Assembly (NCBI GenBank): GCA_944325565.1
Contig: CALVAT010000005.1
Location: 1-48,777 of the forward strand
Length of the DNA stretch: 48,777 bases
From: Candidatus Gastranaerophilales bacterium
GTDB lineage: Bacteria; Cyanobacteriota; Vampirovibrionia; Gastranaerophilales; Gastranaerophilaceae
Reading direction: 5' to 3'
In this document: one piece after another, positions 40,587 to 48,777 of the stretch
Position numbering within the stretch: position 1 is the stretch's first letter
Layout of the letters: every line of letters starts with the position of its first letter
The notes under the pieces: generated by a model
Told to the model about the DNA's origin: nothing
Seen by the model: only the letters and a program-made list of their open reading frames with translations
Database searches by the model: none
Position numbers and translations under genes: made by a program

Positions 40587-42113
40587 TTATCTTTTATGTC
40601 TTGGTGTTTGATTTATCAGAATATCATCGTCGATTAACTTTTGAATTTGAGCAAGCAGTGATTCATTTTGCTGCATTATATTTTCATAATGTTTTTTGTT
40701 TTCCTGAGCAGCTGTTAAAACATCGCTTACTCTGTGTTTATCTTTTTTAAGCTGCCTTATTTCAGCCATCAAAGCTTCCATGCGGGCATTTATACTATCC
40801 AGTTTTTGCAGAGCACTGTCAGCAAGTTCACTGTGTTCTTTAAAAGAATTTTTTGACGCTTCGAGCCTTGTCAATGCTTGATGTTCTCTATATTTCAAAT
40901 ATTTTTTAACTTTTATTTTTATTAAATTATCAGTTTCATTAAGCAGTGTCTTTTTAATATCAACAGGATAATTATCATAGCCGGTAAGCTTTTCACGGTT
41001 AATAAAAGTCATTATTCTGTTCATTTGTCTTTGAAGATTTTTCTTCATTTCTGGATGAAGCTTGAGATACACTTTGTAAGGAATATTTGAGCGCTCAGTA
41101 TTACATTTTTTACAAAGCACTATGCCGTTTTCTATCGTATCTTCACCCTTATTGCTTCTTGCTTTAACATGTTCAAAAGTTGCTGTCATTTCCTGTGCAA
41201 ATTTTGACACAATTTCTTTATCGGAGGTTTTGTTTTGTGCGCACAGAGCAATAAATTCATCTGCAGCCGGAGTATCGTATGGAAGATTTTTTATAATATC
41301 GAACAGTTTTTTTCTAATTCGTTTTGTTTCACAGTTTTTAAGGAAATTATTATAAATATCTTCAACGCAAGCCCGTTTTATATGAGGTTTGTAATAATCA
41401 TTATTTAATACTTTTAGAGCCTCGTTATTTGTAACCTGTAACTTTTTTACATCCTGAGGCGGAAGTTTTTTAGAAAACTCCCTCAAACTTTTAAAAACTT
41501 CTATTTTTTGTTCCATTGACTGTTTTTTATATTGCTGGAACAATTCCGTGTGGTGTTGTGCAACTTCCGGTTTTTGAAAAATTTCTGCAAAAGTATTTTT
41601 GGGATATTTAGCTGCGTAAACCTCCATTAAATCAAGAATCTCTTTATCCTCTTTACAAAAATAGTCATAATATTTTGAAAGTTTTTCCATAACACGGGGA
41701 GATTTAAGCGTAATTTTGTCTGCAACCGACATAAATTCGCCGAGCATTATTTTTTTACGCGGGTCAACATTTTGCAATTGTTTTTGAGCGGTATCGGATT
41801 TCATCAATGCGTCAATAGTTTGTCTGGGGTTATTTTTAGAAAGTTCTTTAACAAATTTAAATGCCCAGCCGTCTTTAAAGCGGTTTAAAAAACTATTTTC
41901 AAGTGCTCTTGCAGAGCTGGCCATAAAAGATTTTATAAATTTATCCATTGCTTCGGGTGTAAACATATCTTTCCCGCAAGATGCACAGGTAAGATGAGAA
42001 ATATCTCTCATATCGCTGACGGCTTTTTTAGGCAGTCTATAACCAAAGTTAAGATTTTTATTGCTTTTATATTGATTGATATTAGTACTTATTAGAGGAT
42101 AAATTGATAACAT
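40587..42113 (-). CDS. HNH-like protein with the zinc knuckles split by a long helical insert
   Basis: About 508 residues from ATG 42113 (a TTG start at 42173 would add 20). N-terminal leader with NLNFGYR, then CASCGKDM (C43, C46). About 270 residues of mostly helical sequence follow, then an HNH-like core: FEHVKARSNKGED (H315), NGIVLCKKCNTERSN (C334, C337). Ordinary HNH domains have the first CxxC only about 20-40 residues before the His. The C-terminal 100 residues are a K/E-rich coiled coil. Nuclease activity is plausible but not shown, since the conserved HNH acidic/His set is partial. No Shine-Dalgarno; a TATTAT/TATACA box lies right before the ATG. Confidence 0.65.
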   Translation of the reverse strand: MLSIYPLISTNINQYKSNKNLNFGYRLPKKAVSDMRDISHLTCASCGKDMFTPEAMDKFIKSFMASSARALENSFLNRFKDGWAFKFVKELSKNNPRQTIDALMKSDTAQKQLQNVDPRKKIMLGEFMSVADKITLKSPRVMEKLSKYYDYFCKEDKEILDLMEVYAAKYPKNTFAEIFQKPEVAQHHTELFQQYKKQSMEQKIEVFKSLREFSKKLPPQDVKKLQVTNNEALKVLNNDYYKPHIKRACVEDIYNNFLKNCETKRIRKKLFDIIKNLPYDTPAADEFIALCAQNKTSDKEIVSKFAQEMTATFEHVKARSNKGEDTIENGIVLCKKCNTERSNIPYKVYLKLHPEMKKNLQRQMNRIMTFINREKLTGYDNYPVDIKKTLLNETDNLIKIKVKKYLKYREHQALTRLEASKNSFKEHSELADSALQKLDSINARMEALMAEIRQLKKDKHRVSDVLTAAQENKKHYENIMQQNESLLAQIQKLIDDDILINQTPRHKR

Positions 42114-42195
42114 AACACATGTATAATACAGGTAAATAAATTTTTTTGTTATATTTATACTTTTTTTGAACAATCTTTATTACTTTTAAAAAAAA

Positions 42196-42204
42196 TGATA
42201 TATT
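42196..42204 (+). promoter_or_regulatory. Extended -10 element placed for a leaderless start
   Basis: TGATATATT is a TGn-extended -10 whose last base is exactly 7 before the A of ATG 42211. The gene has no Shine-Dalgarno, so the mRNA may begin at the start codon. Confidence 0.4.
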
Positions 42205-42210
42205 AAATTT

Positions 42211-43224
42211 ATGGCAAAGATTAGAAGCTTAGCATTACGGGACATACCTGAACTAAAAAAAATGATTTCCATGATATCAAACCTGAGCGGCGCAGATGTT
42301 GCTTTCGGGTATAAATCTTATGTGCCTTTTCCGTTTAATTTAATAAACAGAATTTTGCCATTGAGCCTGAAATTTGCCTCGGATTCGTATGTTGCAATGG
42401 ACAATAATAAATTGAGCGGTCTTGTAACATTAAAACCGCAGGAAAACAACCCCCAGAGCTGGAGAATCAGCAAACTTTTCCTTGACGAAAACGGTTATGA
42501 TGTCGGACGCCAGCTGGTGAGTTTTGCTATTGCAAAATACGGCGCAATGGGGGCAAATACTTTTATGGTAAAAGTAGATGAAGACCATGAAGAATTATTG
42601 GAACTTTTTTCCAAAGGCTGCGGTTTCAGGGTGTGCGCTTCTGAACAGCTGTGGAAAATGGAAGAAATAAAAGTTGCCGGCCCATCTCTGGACAAGGGAT
42701 TTTTCAGACCTTTTAAAAACTCTGACGCTTCCGCAGCAGCAGGTATATTTAACGAACTTATTTTTCCGCATTTCAGGTATTCTCTGGCAAGAACTGCGGG
42801 AGAATTCGAAAATGTTATTTTAAGTGGTTTATACAGAACATCCTTCTTCAAATATGTTCTTGAGGACAGTTCCACACATTCCATTAAAGGATACTTTTCT
42901 ATCCAGACAAGCGACAATGAAAACTTTATATTGAACATTGATTTAGTCAGCGCTTTTGATAATTATCTGCCGGATGTAATAAATTTTTCATTAAGTCAGA
43001 TTTTTATGCGCAAGAAAAAATTTAACTTTTTTGTGCGCAATAAAAAATACCAGACAAGCGGTGCCAAAATTGAAAAATATCTTAAAGAAAACGGTTTCGA
43101 AAATGTAAAAACCCAGATAGTGCTTGTAAAAGACTATTACAAACGCATTCAGGAAGACGAAAGATACTCAAAACCTGCGATTGCCTTTTCTGAAATAAGC
43201 AGAAAACCGGCATTTAAGATTTAA
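42211..43224 (+). CDS. GNAT-like acetyltransferase-fold protein
   Basis: 337 residues, probably two GNAT-like halves. The N-terminal MAKIRSLALRDIPELKKMIS opening, the SWRISKLFLDENGYDVGRQL strand-helix and LLELFSKGCGFRVCASEQLW match the order of a GNAT fold. The second half starts FRPFKNSDASAAAGIFNELI and ends KYLKENGFENVKTQIVLVKD. The acyl-CoA loop is not clearly conserved. Substrate unknown. Its stop overlaps the convergent scpB stop by 4 bases. Confidence 0.65.
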   Translation: MAKIRSLALRDIPELKKMISMISNLSGADVAFGYKSYVPFPFNLINRILPLSLKFASDSYVAMDNNKLSGLVTLKPQENNPQSWRISKLFLDENGYDVGRQLVSFAIAKYGAMGANTFMVKVDEDHEELLELFSKGCGFRVCASEQLWKMEEIKVAGPSLDKGFFRPFKNSDASAAAGIFNELIFPHFRYSLARTAGEFENVILSGLYRTSFFKYVLEDSSTHSIKGYFSIQTSDNENFILNIDLVSAFDNYLPDVINFSLSQIFMRKKKFNFFVRNKKYQTSGAKIEKYLKENGFENVKTQIVLVKDYYKRIQEDERYSKPAIAFSEISRKPAFKI

Positions 43225-43778
43225 TTTTCTTCAACAAAATCAGACAGGTCGATGTGTTCTTCTAAATCCTCATCACCGTTGTCACGTGCCTGTTTTTCAA
43301 GGTCAATAATTTTAGCAAGAGTTTTAGCATCGCCTTTTAGTTTAAAATACTCTTTAAATTTCGGGGTTGTTCTCAAATTGAATGAGCGGCCGTTTTTGTC
43401 TCTGTGACGCGAAATCAGCCCCATTTTTAAAAGCTCCTGCACGTGCTCATAGGCATTTGAGCGCAATTCTTTTAAATAAGACTGTCTGATAGGTTCTTTT
43501 AAAGCAATGACGGTCAGTGTCTTTAACACAGCCGGCTTTAGCTCTACAGGACAGAGCTGCTCCACTATATCCATGTATTCCTCTTTAACCTGCAGGATAT
43601 AGCCGTTTTCATCGTCGATTTCAAGCGCACCCTCGCGTGCAGAATAATCCATAATCAAATCCAGCAAAGCTTCTTCAACGACAGCTTCGTCTTCTTTTAA
43701 TATCTCTGCAATGTCTTTGACCTCAAGAGCCTGTGCAGTGATGAACAATACCGCTTCTATTCTTGCTTTAAGTGACAT
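43221..43778 (-). CDS. scpB: Segregation and condensation protein B
   Basis: 185 residues from ATG 43778, which has CGGAG upstream; the frame extends 60 bases further without support. Two winged-helix domains: MSLKARIEAVLFITAQALEV at the start and AVLKTLTVIALKEPIRQSYL with RSNAYEHVQELLKMGLI later, a typical ScpB pattern. It forms the bacterial SMC-ScpAB condensin that organises chromosomes; smc and scpA are not in the window. Confidence 0.93.
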   Translation of the reverse strand: MSLKARIEAVLFITAQALEVKDIAEILKEDEAVVEEALLDLIMDYSAREGALEIDDENGYILQVKEEYMDIVEQLCPVELKPAVLKTLTVIALKEPIRQSYLKELRSNAYEHVQELLKMGLISRHRDKNGRSFNLRTTPKFKEYFKLKGDAKTLAKIIDLEKQARDNGDEDLEEHIDLSDFVEEN

Positions 43779-43910
43779 GTTATAATCTCCGGTGATATTA
43801 TAACACAAATCATGCCGGTATAACAGTTGAATATACACAGAGGAGCAAGGTTCTGTAACAACGCTAGGCAGAGCTGATTACTTTAACAACATAATCATAC
43901 GAATGCACTA

Positions 43911-45227
43911 TTAAACAATAGACGAAGAAATCATGTCTGCTGATTTTTCCAGACGTTTTTTCAACTCGCCTTTTGGCTCATAATAAGGAGTAACCGTCAT
44001 AATCTTGGCTGCAATATCCGGATAATAATATATAAATTTCAACTCGCTGTCAGTCAGAGGCAGCTGCGTGTGTACATTGGCATATCTTGCGAGTTCGAGG
44101 ATATTTCTTGCTTCATCCTCATCATGGAATTCAAGTTCAAGATTTTTATAAACATTTCTGAACCCTTTAATACCGCCGTATTCACCGATTGTAATCATTC
44201 TGCCGGTTTCAACAATTTCAGGCTCACCTCTGCCCAGTTCTTCAAAATCATACAATTCATAATTTCTTCTGTCTTTAAGAGCGCCGTCTGCGTGAATACC
44301 TGATTCATGCGCAAACGCATTGGCCCCTACAGCAGGCTGATTAACAGGTATCGGCACACCAAAAGCATGAGAAGTATATTTTGCGAGCTTCCAGGCTTTT
44401 GACATATCTATATTCGGGTCGATTTCGTATTTGCCGGCAAACCCCGCAGATTTTTTTATCGCAAGAAGGCAGGAAATCAAATCCGCATTGCCAGCACGCT
44501 CTCCCATACCGTTGATTGCCGTATCAATATATGCGTCAACACCTGCGTCAACAGCGGCTTTTGCCCCGAGCACAGAACAGCCTACAGCCATCCCTAAATC
44601 GTTATGAAAGTGCATTTCCATATCGATTTGCGCCTCTTTAGCAATTTTATAGATTCTGTCATAAGTAGTCCCCGGGTCTTCATAGCCAAGGGTATCACAG
44701 TATCTAAAGCGGGAAGCGCCGTGCTTTTTACATTCTTTTGCGTATTCAATCAGATAATCAATGGAACTTCTCGAAGCGTCTTCGGCGTTCACTCCGATTG
44801 TTTCCACTCCGTATGTTTTAGCAGTTTCAACAGCTTCGATAGTTTGTGCAAGAATAGCATCTTTGGTCATTTTATTGCCGTATTTGCCCTGAATCATCTG
44901 GTCGGAAGTGGATTGTGACAGGTTTAAAAATTTAAGGCGGGGAACATTTTGTATAGCCTGTATAACGTCTTTCGAAAGCGCACGTACCCAGCCTGAAAAT
45001 TTTGTTCTTTTAATAACACCCCTGTCCACAAGTTCAAGATTGGCATTCAGATAGTTGATTTCATGTCTTGTTGTTGGAAAACCGATTTCTGATTGAGTAA
45101 TCCCCATATCATCGAGCATTATATTAATTATTGTTTTTTGCAATTTTGCCAGACCGAGGCGGGAAGTTTGTACACCATCTCTGTTTGTTACGTCGACAAA
45201 ATATATTTTCTTTTTGGTATCACTCAT
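43911..45227 (-). CDS. Homocitrate synthase-like HMGL/DRE-TIM enzyme
   Basis: 438 residues. The DRE-TIM barrel has the metal/catalytic DVTNRDGVQ at 12-20, RYCDTLGYEDPGT, MHFHNDLGMAVG and NGMGERAGNADL. Next come VGANAFAHESGIHADGALKD and a C-terminal subdomain. These enzymes condense acetyl-CoA with a 2-oxo acid. NifV-type homocitrate synthase, 2-isopropylmalate synthase relatives and Re-citrate synthase are all possible; there are no nif or leu genes here to decide. In an anaerobe lacking Si-citrate synthase, a Re-citrate synthase role is worth considering. Confidence 0.82.
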   Translation of the reverse strand: MSDTKKKIYFVDVTNRDGVQTSRLGLAKLQKTIINIMLDDMGITQSEIGFPTTRHEINYLNANLELVDRGVIKRTKFSGWVRALSKDVIQAIQNVPRLKFLNLSQSTSDQMIQGKYGNKMTKDAILAQTIEAVETAKTYGVETIGVNAEDASRSSIDYLIEYAKECKKHGASRFRYCDTLGYEDPGTTYDRIYKIAKEAQIDMEMHFHNDLGMAVGCSVLGAKAAVDAGVDAYIDTAINGMGERAGNADLISCLLAIKKSAGFAGKYEIDPNIDMSKAWKLAKYTSHAFGVPIPVNQPAVGANAFAHESGIHADGALKDRRNYELYDFEELGRGEPEIVETGRMITIGEYGGIKGFRNVYKNLELEFHDEDEARNILELARYANVHTQLPLTDSELKFIYYYPDIAAKIMTVTPYYEPKGELKKRLEKSADMISSSIV

Positions 45228-45304
45228 TTTCGGTTTTTCTTCTTTCTAGCCTGTCTTAAATAAATTATACGAAATTATAACATATTTTATCAGACATTTG
45301 TTAA

Positions 45305-45328
45305 TTTATAATCGGACAGGATTATAAA
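45305..45328. promoter_or_regulatory. Perfect 9-base dyad, operator candidate
   Basis: TTTATAATC and GATTATAAA separated by GGACAG, located between the divergent homocitrate-synthase-like gene and the small exported protein gene. Confidence 0.45.
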
Positions 45329-45427
45329 CTTACTTAGCTAATTAGTCTAATGTAATTTTTTTCAGGAATGTAAAAATGAGTATACGGGGAAGCAAAAACT
45401 TCCCGATACATAAAAAGGAGAAAAATT

Positions 45428-45724
45428 ATGAAAAAGATATTTTTGTTATCAGCCGCTGCTATGATTCTTGCCTCAACAACGGCATTTGCATCATGTTCGA
45501 TTAATCCGGTGAACAACTCTTGCTCTATAAATCCGACCGGCAGAATCACGGGTGCCGCAGCTCCTGTATCATATATTGTCGCTCCGGCGCAGCAAAGAAC
45601 ATTTTTGCCGCCTTGCAACAACTGTAACACACAGCAGAAAAAATCTTTCTTCCAAAAAATGATGACCCCTGTTTCAGGTGTATATAATGCGGTATTCTCA
45701 CCATTTACACAGCTTTATGACTAA
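45428..45724 (+). CDS. Small exported protein with CSINP repeat
   Basis: 98 residues with strong AAAAAGGAG before the ATG. Signal peptide MKKIFLLSAAAMILASTTAFA. The mature part begins SCSINPVNNSCSINPTGR, a tandem CSINP motif, then has PPCNNCN and an aromatic C-terminal helix. Four cysteines could form disulfides or bind metal after export. A GGGAAG/CTTCCC hairpin lies just before the ribosome-binding site. No family recognised. Confidence 0.8.
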   Translation: MKKIFLLSAAAMILASTTAFASCSINPVNNSCSINPTGRITGAAAPVSYIVAPAQQRTFLPPCNNCNTQQKKSFFQKMMTPVSGVYNAVFSPFTQLYD

Positions 45725-45743
45725 TTAATCTTACAGGCGCTGA

Positions 45744-46721
45744 CTATAAAATCATAGCCAGAACCATCAGCAGAATGCTGCCAATTTGGATACCTGTGTT
45801 TAACCTGCGCGCCCACTTATTAGAGTCATATTCCTGAGATGTCTTTTGAGCTGTCGTAACAGCAAGAAGCCTTTGAATACGAGCTTCGTCATTGTCACTA
45901 AAGGTACGCTGGAATAAGCTTGACTCTAATCGGGCAAGACGCTTGGAAGGCGGTTCTTGAGCAAATCTTTTGCCAAAGAGCTGCTTTTCCAAAACGTCTA
46001 AATCATAATTCTGTGCATAACCGACTATTTCGTCATCATAGTCGGGATAAGAGGAATAAGATGAGGTCGACGGTTGTACTATATGGTTTTTAGCCCCTTC
46101 ATAACTGTAATAATTGTATTGAGTATCGCTGTCCCCCATATATTTTTGTCCGTTTTCAAGAATAATTTCCTCGCGCGAGGGATCAATATCTACAGCGGCA
46201 AGCTTTGCCCCTCCCAGCAGTTTGTCGCGCAAAGCATCTACTCTTTCATTCAAAGAGAGGGTGCTTTCTCTTTTAGCGTCATTTGGAAAAATCTTTTTCT
46301 CAAGTCTGGATAGTCTGTTATAAATATCATCATTTTCATAAGATTTTTGAAAAACCTTTTGCTCCAGTTTATCCACTATTGGATATTTTATTCCGGCTTC
46401 TGCTTCGGGGCCTATATCTTTAGCAACCGGCTCTGCAGGAGCATAACTCTCATTCATCGGAGCGGCCGCACCTGTTGAAGTTCCAAGATTCATATCTTTA
46501 TAAATTTTGTCCACTCTATTTTTTAAAGACTGAGAAGATGTTTGTCCGTAAAGATCTTTTTCAACACGTGCAACCCTTGATATATCAGAGCCCTTGTTTA
46601 TGTAGCCGTAAAAATATTTTTCTATCTCGTTTAACTTTGTAGTTATATAATCCGCAGCAAAAGAATTTGAGGACAAAACAAGTAGCGCAAAAATAGATAA
46701 TAATAATTTTTTATATTTCAT
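45744..46721 (-). CDS. Exported protein with LEK-x-LFG-type repeats and C-terminal membrane helix
   Basis: About 325 residues from ATG 46721, which opens the signal peptide MKYKKLLLSIFALLVLSSNS ending FAADY. A degenerate repeat recurs: VARVEKDLYGQTSS, VDKLEQKVFQKSY with RLSRLEKKIFPND, and LDVLEKQLFGKRF with RLARLESSLFQRTF; each unit is L-E-K-x(2)-[LF]-[FY] followed by RL-x-RLE. A tyrosine/serine-rich linker lies between. The last 16 residues form a hydrophobic helix (IQIGSILLMVLAMIL). Probably an envelope protein held by its C-terminus. Function unknown. Confidence 0.75.
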   Translation of the reverse strand: MKYKKLLLSIFALLVLSSNSFAADYITTKLNEIEKYFYGYINKGSDISRVARVEKDLYGQTSSQSLKNRVDKIYKDMNLGTSTGAAAPMNESYAPAEPVAKDIGPEAEAGIKYPIVDKLEQKVFQKSYENDDIYNRLSRLEKKIFPNDAKRESTLSLNERVDALRDKLLGGAKLAAVDIDPSREEIILENGQKYMGDSDTQYNYYSYEGAKNHIVQPSTSSYSSYPDYDDEIVGYAQNYDLDVLEKQLFGKRFAQEPPSKRLARLESSLFQRTFSDNDEARIQRLLAVTTAQKTSQEYDSNKWARRLNTGIQIGSILLMVLAMIL

Positions 46722-47008
46722 ACAAAATACCCGTTTAACATAACCCGACTTTAAGATAAACGGATTTTTAACCGTGCTCAATTCTCCTGATATCAAGGTT
46801 TTATCCCAAAATATTACCCGTTAAAAAATAAGACTTTATGGTAATGAAATCCTAAAAACAAATAAAAACCGGAACGTTTTATTGCCTAAAAGTTCTAAAA
46901 ATAATATTTTTAAAAAGAAAAAAATAATTGCTGCCCGACAACAAGCCCCTTATTTTACCTTTAGAGGTTTTTGTGCAATAATAAAAGAAATTATAAAATG
47001 AGGCGATT

Positions 47009-48508
47009 ATGACGGAAACACTGGATTTTAGAGCATTTGGAAAAAATGATATAAGAGGCATTTACGGCGAAGATGTAACAGAAGAACTATTCTATTTTGC
47101 AGGACGCGGATATGTAAGATTTGTTGTGGAAAGTTTAAACAAACATCTTGAAGAAGACAAAAAAATTACCGCAAAAGATATCTGGGTAAGTATTGCACGT
47201 GACGCAAGAACACATTCAGAATCTTTGACAAACGCTTTAATAAAAGGTGTAACCTCAACAGGAGCCTGTGTGCTTAACATAGGTATGGTGCCGACTCCTC
47301 TGGGATACTATTCAGAATTTGCACAAATTCCAGAAACAGTGATAAGTGTAGGCAAAGTCAACGGTGCACTTATTGTCACAGCCAGCCATAATCCAAGTGA
47401 ATATAACGGTTTAAAAATGACTTTCAACAAAGCTTCTTTAACAGAAGAGCAGATTAAAGAAGTTAAGGCGTTTTCAATGGAAGAGGTAAACATACGCGAC
47501 ACCTCTAACAGACACGGTATTGTCAGAAAATACGATATAATTGAACAATATAGCGAAAATATTGTTAATAAATTTGCTTCAGTCGGAAGAGGAATAAAAG
47601 TTGTAACAGACTGCGGCAATGCTACAGCAGGTGTGGTTGCTCCGCAATTATACAGAGATCTGGGCTGTGAAGTAATCGAACTCTACAGCGAACCGGACGG
47701 CACCTTCCCGAACCATCACCCGAATCCCAGCGATGAAAAAACTCTTGAAGCTATTAAGAAAAAAGTTGTGGAAGAACAGGCTGATGTGGGAATTGCTTTT
47801 GACGGTGACTCCGACAGAATCGGTGTTATTGACTCTAAAGGCAACTCTCTTACAGGCGACAAGCTGCTGCTGATTTACGCGCAGGACATTATAGAACCCC
47901 TTGCCAAAAGAGGTGAACATCCTGTTGTTGTGTCAGAAGTCAAATGCTCTCAGGTGTTGTACGACACAATCGATGCAATGGGCGGCAAAGCCATCATGAC
48001 AAAAACCGGACACGGATACATAAAGTCAAAAATGAAAGAAACCAATGCAATCCTTGCCGGAGAGATGTCCGGACATACCTTTTTCAAAGACAGATATTAC
48101 GGATTCGACGATGCAATTTATGCGGGATGCAGAATTATAGAAATCATTGCAAAACAAAAATTACAGAATCCTGATTTTAAAATCGAAAATCTTTTAAAAC
48201 CGTTTGATGGTGTTTGTACATCAAAAGAGGTCAGATTCCGCTGCCCCAACGATTTCAAAAAACCGGTTCTTGAAGATATGAAAAAGGCTGTTGCGGACAA
48301 CCCAGATTTATTTGGTACAAAAATCAAAGATATTATAACTCTTGACGGTATGAGAATTATTCTCGAAGACGGTTTCGCTATGATAAGGCAAAGCAATACA
48401 GAACCCGTGTTTACACTCAGGTTCGAAGCTAAATCTCAAGAAAATTGCAAACATTACGAAGATACTTTTGTTGCGCTGCTGGATAAAACCGTCAAAAAAT
48501 ACTGTTAG
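47009..48508 (+). CDS. Phosphoglucomutase/phosphomannomutase (alpha-D-phosphohexomutase)
   Basis: 499 residues, four-domain alpha-D-phosphohexomutase. Phosphoserine loop TASHNPSEYNGLK (S126), metal loop FDGDSDRIG near 265, sugar-specificity loop GEMSGHTFF, phosphate-binding loop RQSNTEPVFTLR near the end. It interconverts hexose 1- and 6-phosphates for envelope sugars. GAGG is 5 bases before the ATG. Whether it prefers glucose or mannose cannot be read; GEMSGH is the dual-type loop. Confidence 0.93.
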   Translation: MTETLDFRAFGKNDIRGIYGEDVTEELFYFAGRGYVRFVVESLNKHLEEDKKITAKDIWVSIARDARTHSESLTNALIKGVTSTGACVLNIGMVPTPLGYYSEFAQIPETVISVGKVNGALIVTASHNPSEYNGLKMTFNKASLTEEQIKEVKAFSMEEVNIRDTSNRHGIVRKYDIIEQYSENIVNKFASVGRGIKVVTDCGNATAGVVAPQLYRDLGCEVIELYSEPDGTFPNHHPNPSDEKTLEAIKKKVVEEQADVGIAFDGDSDRIGVIDSKGNSLTGDKLLLIYAQDIIEPLAKRGEHPVVVSEVKCSQVLYDTIDAMGGKAIMTKTGHGYIKSKMKETNAILAGEMSGHTFFKDRYYGFDDAIYAGCRIIEIIAKQKLQNPDFKIENLLKPFDGVCTSKEVRFRCPNDFKKPVLEDMKKAVADNPDLFGTKIKDIITLDGMRIILEDGFAMIRQSNTEPVFTLRFEAKSQENCKHYEDTFVALLDKTVKKYC

Positions 48509-48544
48509 CAAAACTTTGACGTATATAACGATATATAAATCATT

Positions 48545-48710
48545 TTAGGGCTTTTTCTTCTGGAAAACAATTTCATAACCTAAAAGCTCAACTATTTCTT
48601 CGACTTCGTCAAATTTCATTGTGCTTCTATTTATCTTTTGCGATAAACCGTTAGATAAAACGTGCTCATTTCTTTTGTCAGATAAAAGTTCTGCAACCTT
48701 TTTTAATCTA
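48545..48710 (-). pseudogene. Truncated small HTH-like gene, interrupted by the REP-like repeat
   Basis: On the minus strand an open frame encodes KKVAELLSDKRNEHVLSNGL, SQKINRSTMKFDEVEEIVEL, LGYEIVFQKKKP and stops at 48547-48545. The pattern (LSQKINRSTMKFDEVEEIVELLGYE) is the second half of small XRE-like helix-turn-helix proteins. Reading upstream, a TAG inside the 56-base REP-like repeat ends the frame before any start codon. Either the repeat has inserted into the gene or the N-terminus is lost. Confidence 0.6.
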
Positions 48711-48763
48711 ATCTAGTGTCGCAGTTGCTGCCGGCTGACCGCAGCCAGCACCTGCTCACCTTT
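48708..48763. repeat. REP-like 56-bp palindromic repeat, copy 2
   Basis: Identical base for base to 21692-21747, same orientation on the plus strand. It directly adjoins the truncated HTH-like frame. Confidence 0.85.
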
Positions 48764-48777
48764 GCCTTCTTTTTCCA

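Noticed and set aside
45334-45630. Minus-strand ORF opposite the small exported protein
   Set aside because: The plus-strand frame has AAGGAG and a clear signal peptide; this one has neither.
1-48777. CRISPR arrays, tRNA, rRNA, tmRNA, integrase or transposase genes
   Set aside because: Looked for on both strands by eye; no regularly spaced repeats, no T-loop/anticodon pattern, no recombinase motifs were found.

Overview
The window is one low-GC bacterial chromosome segment that reads as continuous housekeeping and envelope DNA: no prophage, transposase gene, CRISPR array, tRNA or rRNA was recognised. Features pointing to the host are flagellar rod genes next to infC, diderm/peptidoglycan genes (murA, murJ, dapF, a SpoIID/LytB protein), the FabI reductase, pyruvate phosphate dikinase beside pyruvate kinase, a homocitrate-synthase-like enzyme, and several lineage-type small proteins with an N-terminal N-x-FG motif. 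My best guess is a gut-type, non-photosynthetic relative of Cyanobacteria (Vampirovibrionia/Melainabacteria, Gastranaerophilales). This rests on gene content and style, not on a database comparison.

Layout. 1-4.2 kb: leftward operon spoIID-like > murJ > tsaC, with a candidate attenuator in its leader. 4.3-10.1 kb: UbiA-type prenyltransferase, HD-GYP response regulator, PPC/DUF296 protein, an anchored lineage protein, and an unusual CDF transporter fused to CBS and CorC_HlyC domains. The RNase P RNA gene (rnpB) follows on the minus strand. 10.7-15.6 kb: NarL-type response regulator, about 570 bp packed with hairpins, a histidine kinase, flgB-flgC-fliE, then infC with the non-canonical start codon ATT. 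15.6-21.4 kb: a 50-residue ribbon-helix-helix protein, PHP phosphoesterase, membrane protein plus zinc ribbon, cytidine deaminase, an exported coiled-coil protein, and murA overlapping a small protein with an internal duplication.

21.4-21.9 kb is a palindrome-rich intergenic island: two copies of one terminator flank a 160-bp element with 24-bp inverted ends and a REP-like 56-bp repeat. These repeats recur at 32.1 kb and at the right edge, where the REP copy abuts a truncated HTH-like gene. 21.9-32.6 kb: pyk, fabI, small lineage proteins, the bioB-ruvA-comM operon, DAHP synthase, an Orn/Lys/Arg decarboxylase with an overlapping upstream mini-ORF, and glutaredoxin. 32.7-40.5 kb: ppdK, dapF-oppD, priA and a PC4-like ssDNA-binding protein. 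40.6-48.5 kb: a split HNH protein, a GNAT-like protein, scpB, the homocitrate-synthase-like enzyme, two exported proteins and a phosphoglucomutase/phosphomannomutase.

The most interesting locus is 35.53-35.77 kb, between ppdK and the OppD-type ATPase gene. A 24-residue hydrophobic peptide ORF has its ribosome-binding site opposite an upstream anti-SD sequence. A convergent minus-strand promoter (TTGAAA-16-TATAAT) would drive a roughly 110-nt antisense RNA ending at a hairpin inside the ORF. This is the layout of a type I toxin-antitoxin module.
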